Part shown: piece by piece, positions 63,351 through 64,000 of the stretch | How the letters are laid out: each line of letters starts with the position of its first letter | Numbering within the stretch: the stretch's first letter is position 1 | Source: Haliotis asinina | Lineage: Eukaryota; Mollusca; Gastropoda; Lepetellida; Haliotidae | Direction: 5' to 3' | Assembly: GCF_037392515.1 (NCBI RefSeq) | Contig: NC_090283.1 | Coordinates: 19,190,501 to 19,254,500 of the forward strand | DNA length: 64,000 bases | Notes under the pieces: model-generated | What the model saw: the letters and a program-made list of their open reading frames with translations, nothing else | Told to the model about the DNA's origin: nothing | The model's database searches: none | Program-made: the position numbers and the translations under genes

Positions 63351-64000
63351 TGCTCCGTACAGAAATTAGTTTCTGTTTGTGAGATCCCAATGCGCCGCCG
63401 TACCCTAAACTCTACTCCCTACGTTCTCAACGACTAGTGCCATGAGTCGTATCTCACTATGGACATGACATGAAAGTATCACAATAGGGTTCCATTCACT
63501 AGGAGCGTTGAAGCTTGGCTTATGGAACGTTCGCTGTTTCGCATTTCCATATGCTTCACACAAATATTCAAGTGCGGAAATGGCATTTCATTCTCAGAGC
63601 CTTAAAACTATCAATATCAACAAATCCAAGCCCAGGTCAAGGATGTGAACACATAACTGTGTTTGAAACTGTGCCAAGCGTTTGGCAGCGAAGAAAACGC
63701 AGTGCTAAACAAGAAAGTGAACAAGAGCTATTGGAGGAGTACTCACAAGAAGTAAAACCTGGAAAAATAATCTCCAAACTTCCTATGTCGGATTGTAAAC
63801 AAACCTCAGTTCTTCAGCGTTAACAAGCTCTTCTTTCAATATTTCCTCGTCACCCAGGAATCACGTGTTAGTGGTCGGCTAGTCACACGATGCCTGTTCT
63901 GGCAATAGGCAATGTATATTGGAAGTGTGTATCCTATCATTAACAGTCTGTTCGACAACAAACAGTGCGACCACGCTTCGGCCACAAGAATGAGCGGGGG
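63351..64000. other. Right edge, no supported gene
   Basis: One 102-codon plus-strand frame (63515-63823) ends in a charged stretch (QRRKRSAKQESEQELLEEYS). I do not recognise it. It could be an exon of a gene running off the window or chance. Confidence 0.3.

Noticed and set aside
63515-63823. A 102-codon frame at the right edge.
   Set aside because: There are no recognisable domains and no splice or promoter context to support it; left as undecided sequence.

Overview
The window is animal nuclear DNA: AT-rich, with split genes (GT-AG introns), many interspersed repeats and minisatellites. Two short repeat families end in the same 3' tail, a GCGGCGTAAAAC-type motif followed by (ACTC)n. I recall this tail as very common in abalone (Haliotis) sequence, so a vetigastropod mollusc is my best guess; this is inference from memory, not a search.

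Three host genes are supported. (1) 5292-22629, plus strand: a complete 12-exon glutathione reductase (GSR). All junctions keep frame and the predicted protein is 476 residues, or 452 from an internal Met. (2) 28530-45279, plus strand: an 11-exon B-box/coiled-coil (TRIM-family-like) gene with a Pro/Ser/Thr-rich linker and a small C-terminal beta-rich module. No RING exon was found. (3) 58787-61150, minus strand: a three-exon gene for a small secreted cysteine-rich protein with a weak resemblance to the Argos/giant-lens type of EGF-pathway antagonist.

The rest is dominated by mobile DNA. GSR intron 8 holds a TTAA-flanked inverted-repeat element (16764-20326) into which a full-length Tc1/mariner transposon with an intact 326-codon transposase (18160-19456) has inserted. 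GSR intron 6 holds a 510-bp element with about 60-bp inverted ends, a 9-bp target duplication and the first exon of a RecQ-like helicase inside it. Introns of the B-box gene hold a decayed DIRS-type retroelement (31134-35230) and a miniature LTR pair (42972-43396). SINE-like copies occur throughout, and one abuts a splice acceptor.

A recurring theme is local tandem duplication beside exons. Two exons (GSR exon 3, B-box exon 2) have their acceptor and first bases duplicated just upstream. In GSR this gives an in-frame alternative acceptor (+21 codons); in the B-box gene it gives an acceptor leading to a stop. Minisatellites with 57-bp, 39-bp and 32-bp units lie in introns of the same genes. 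The intergenic region 45280-58786 carries no gene I can support, only repeats, including two adjacent arrays with the same 51-bp period. The right end (61685-63350) is a degenerate 15-bp array that produces long but probably meaningless reading frames.
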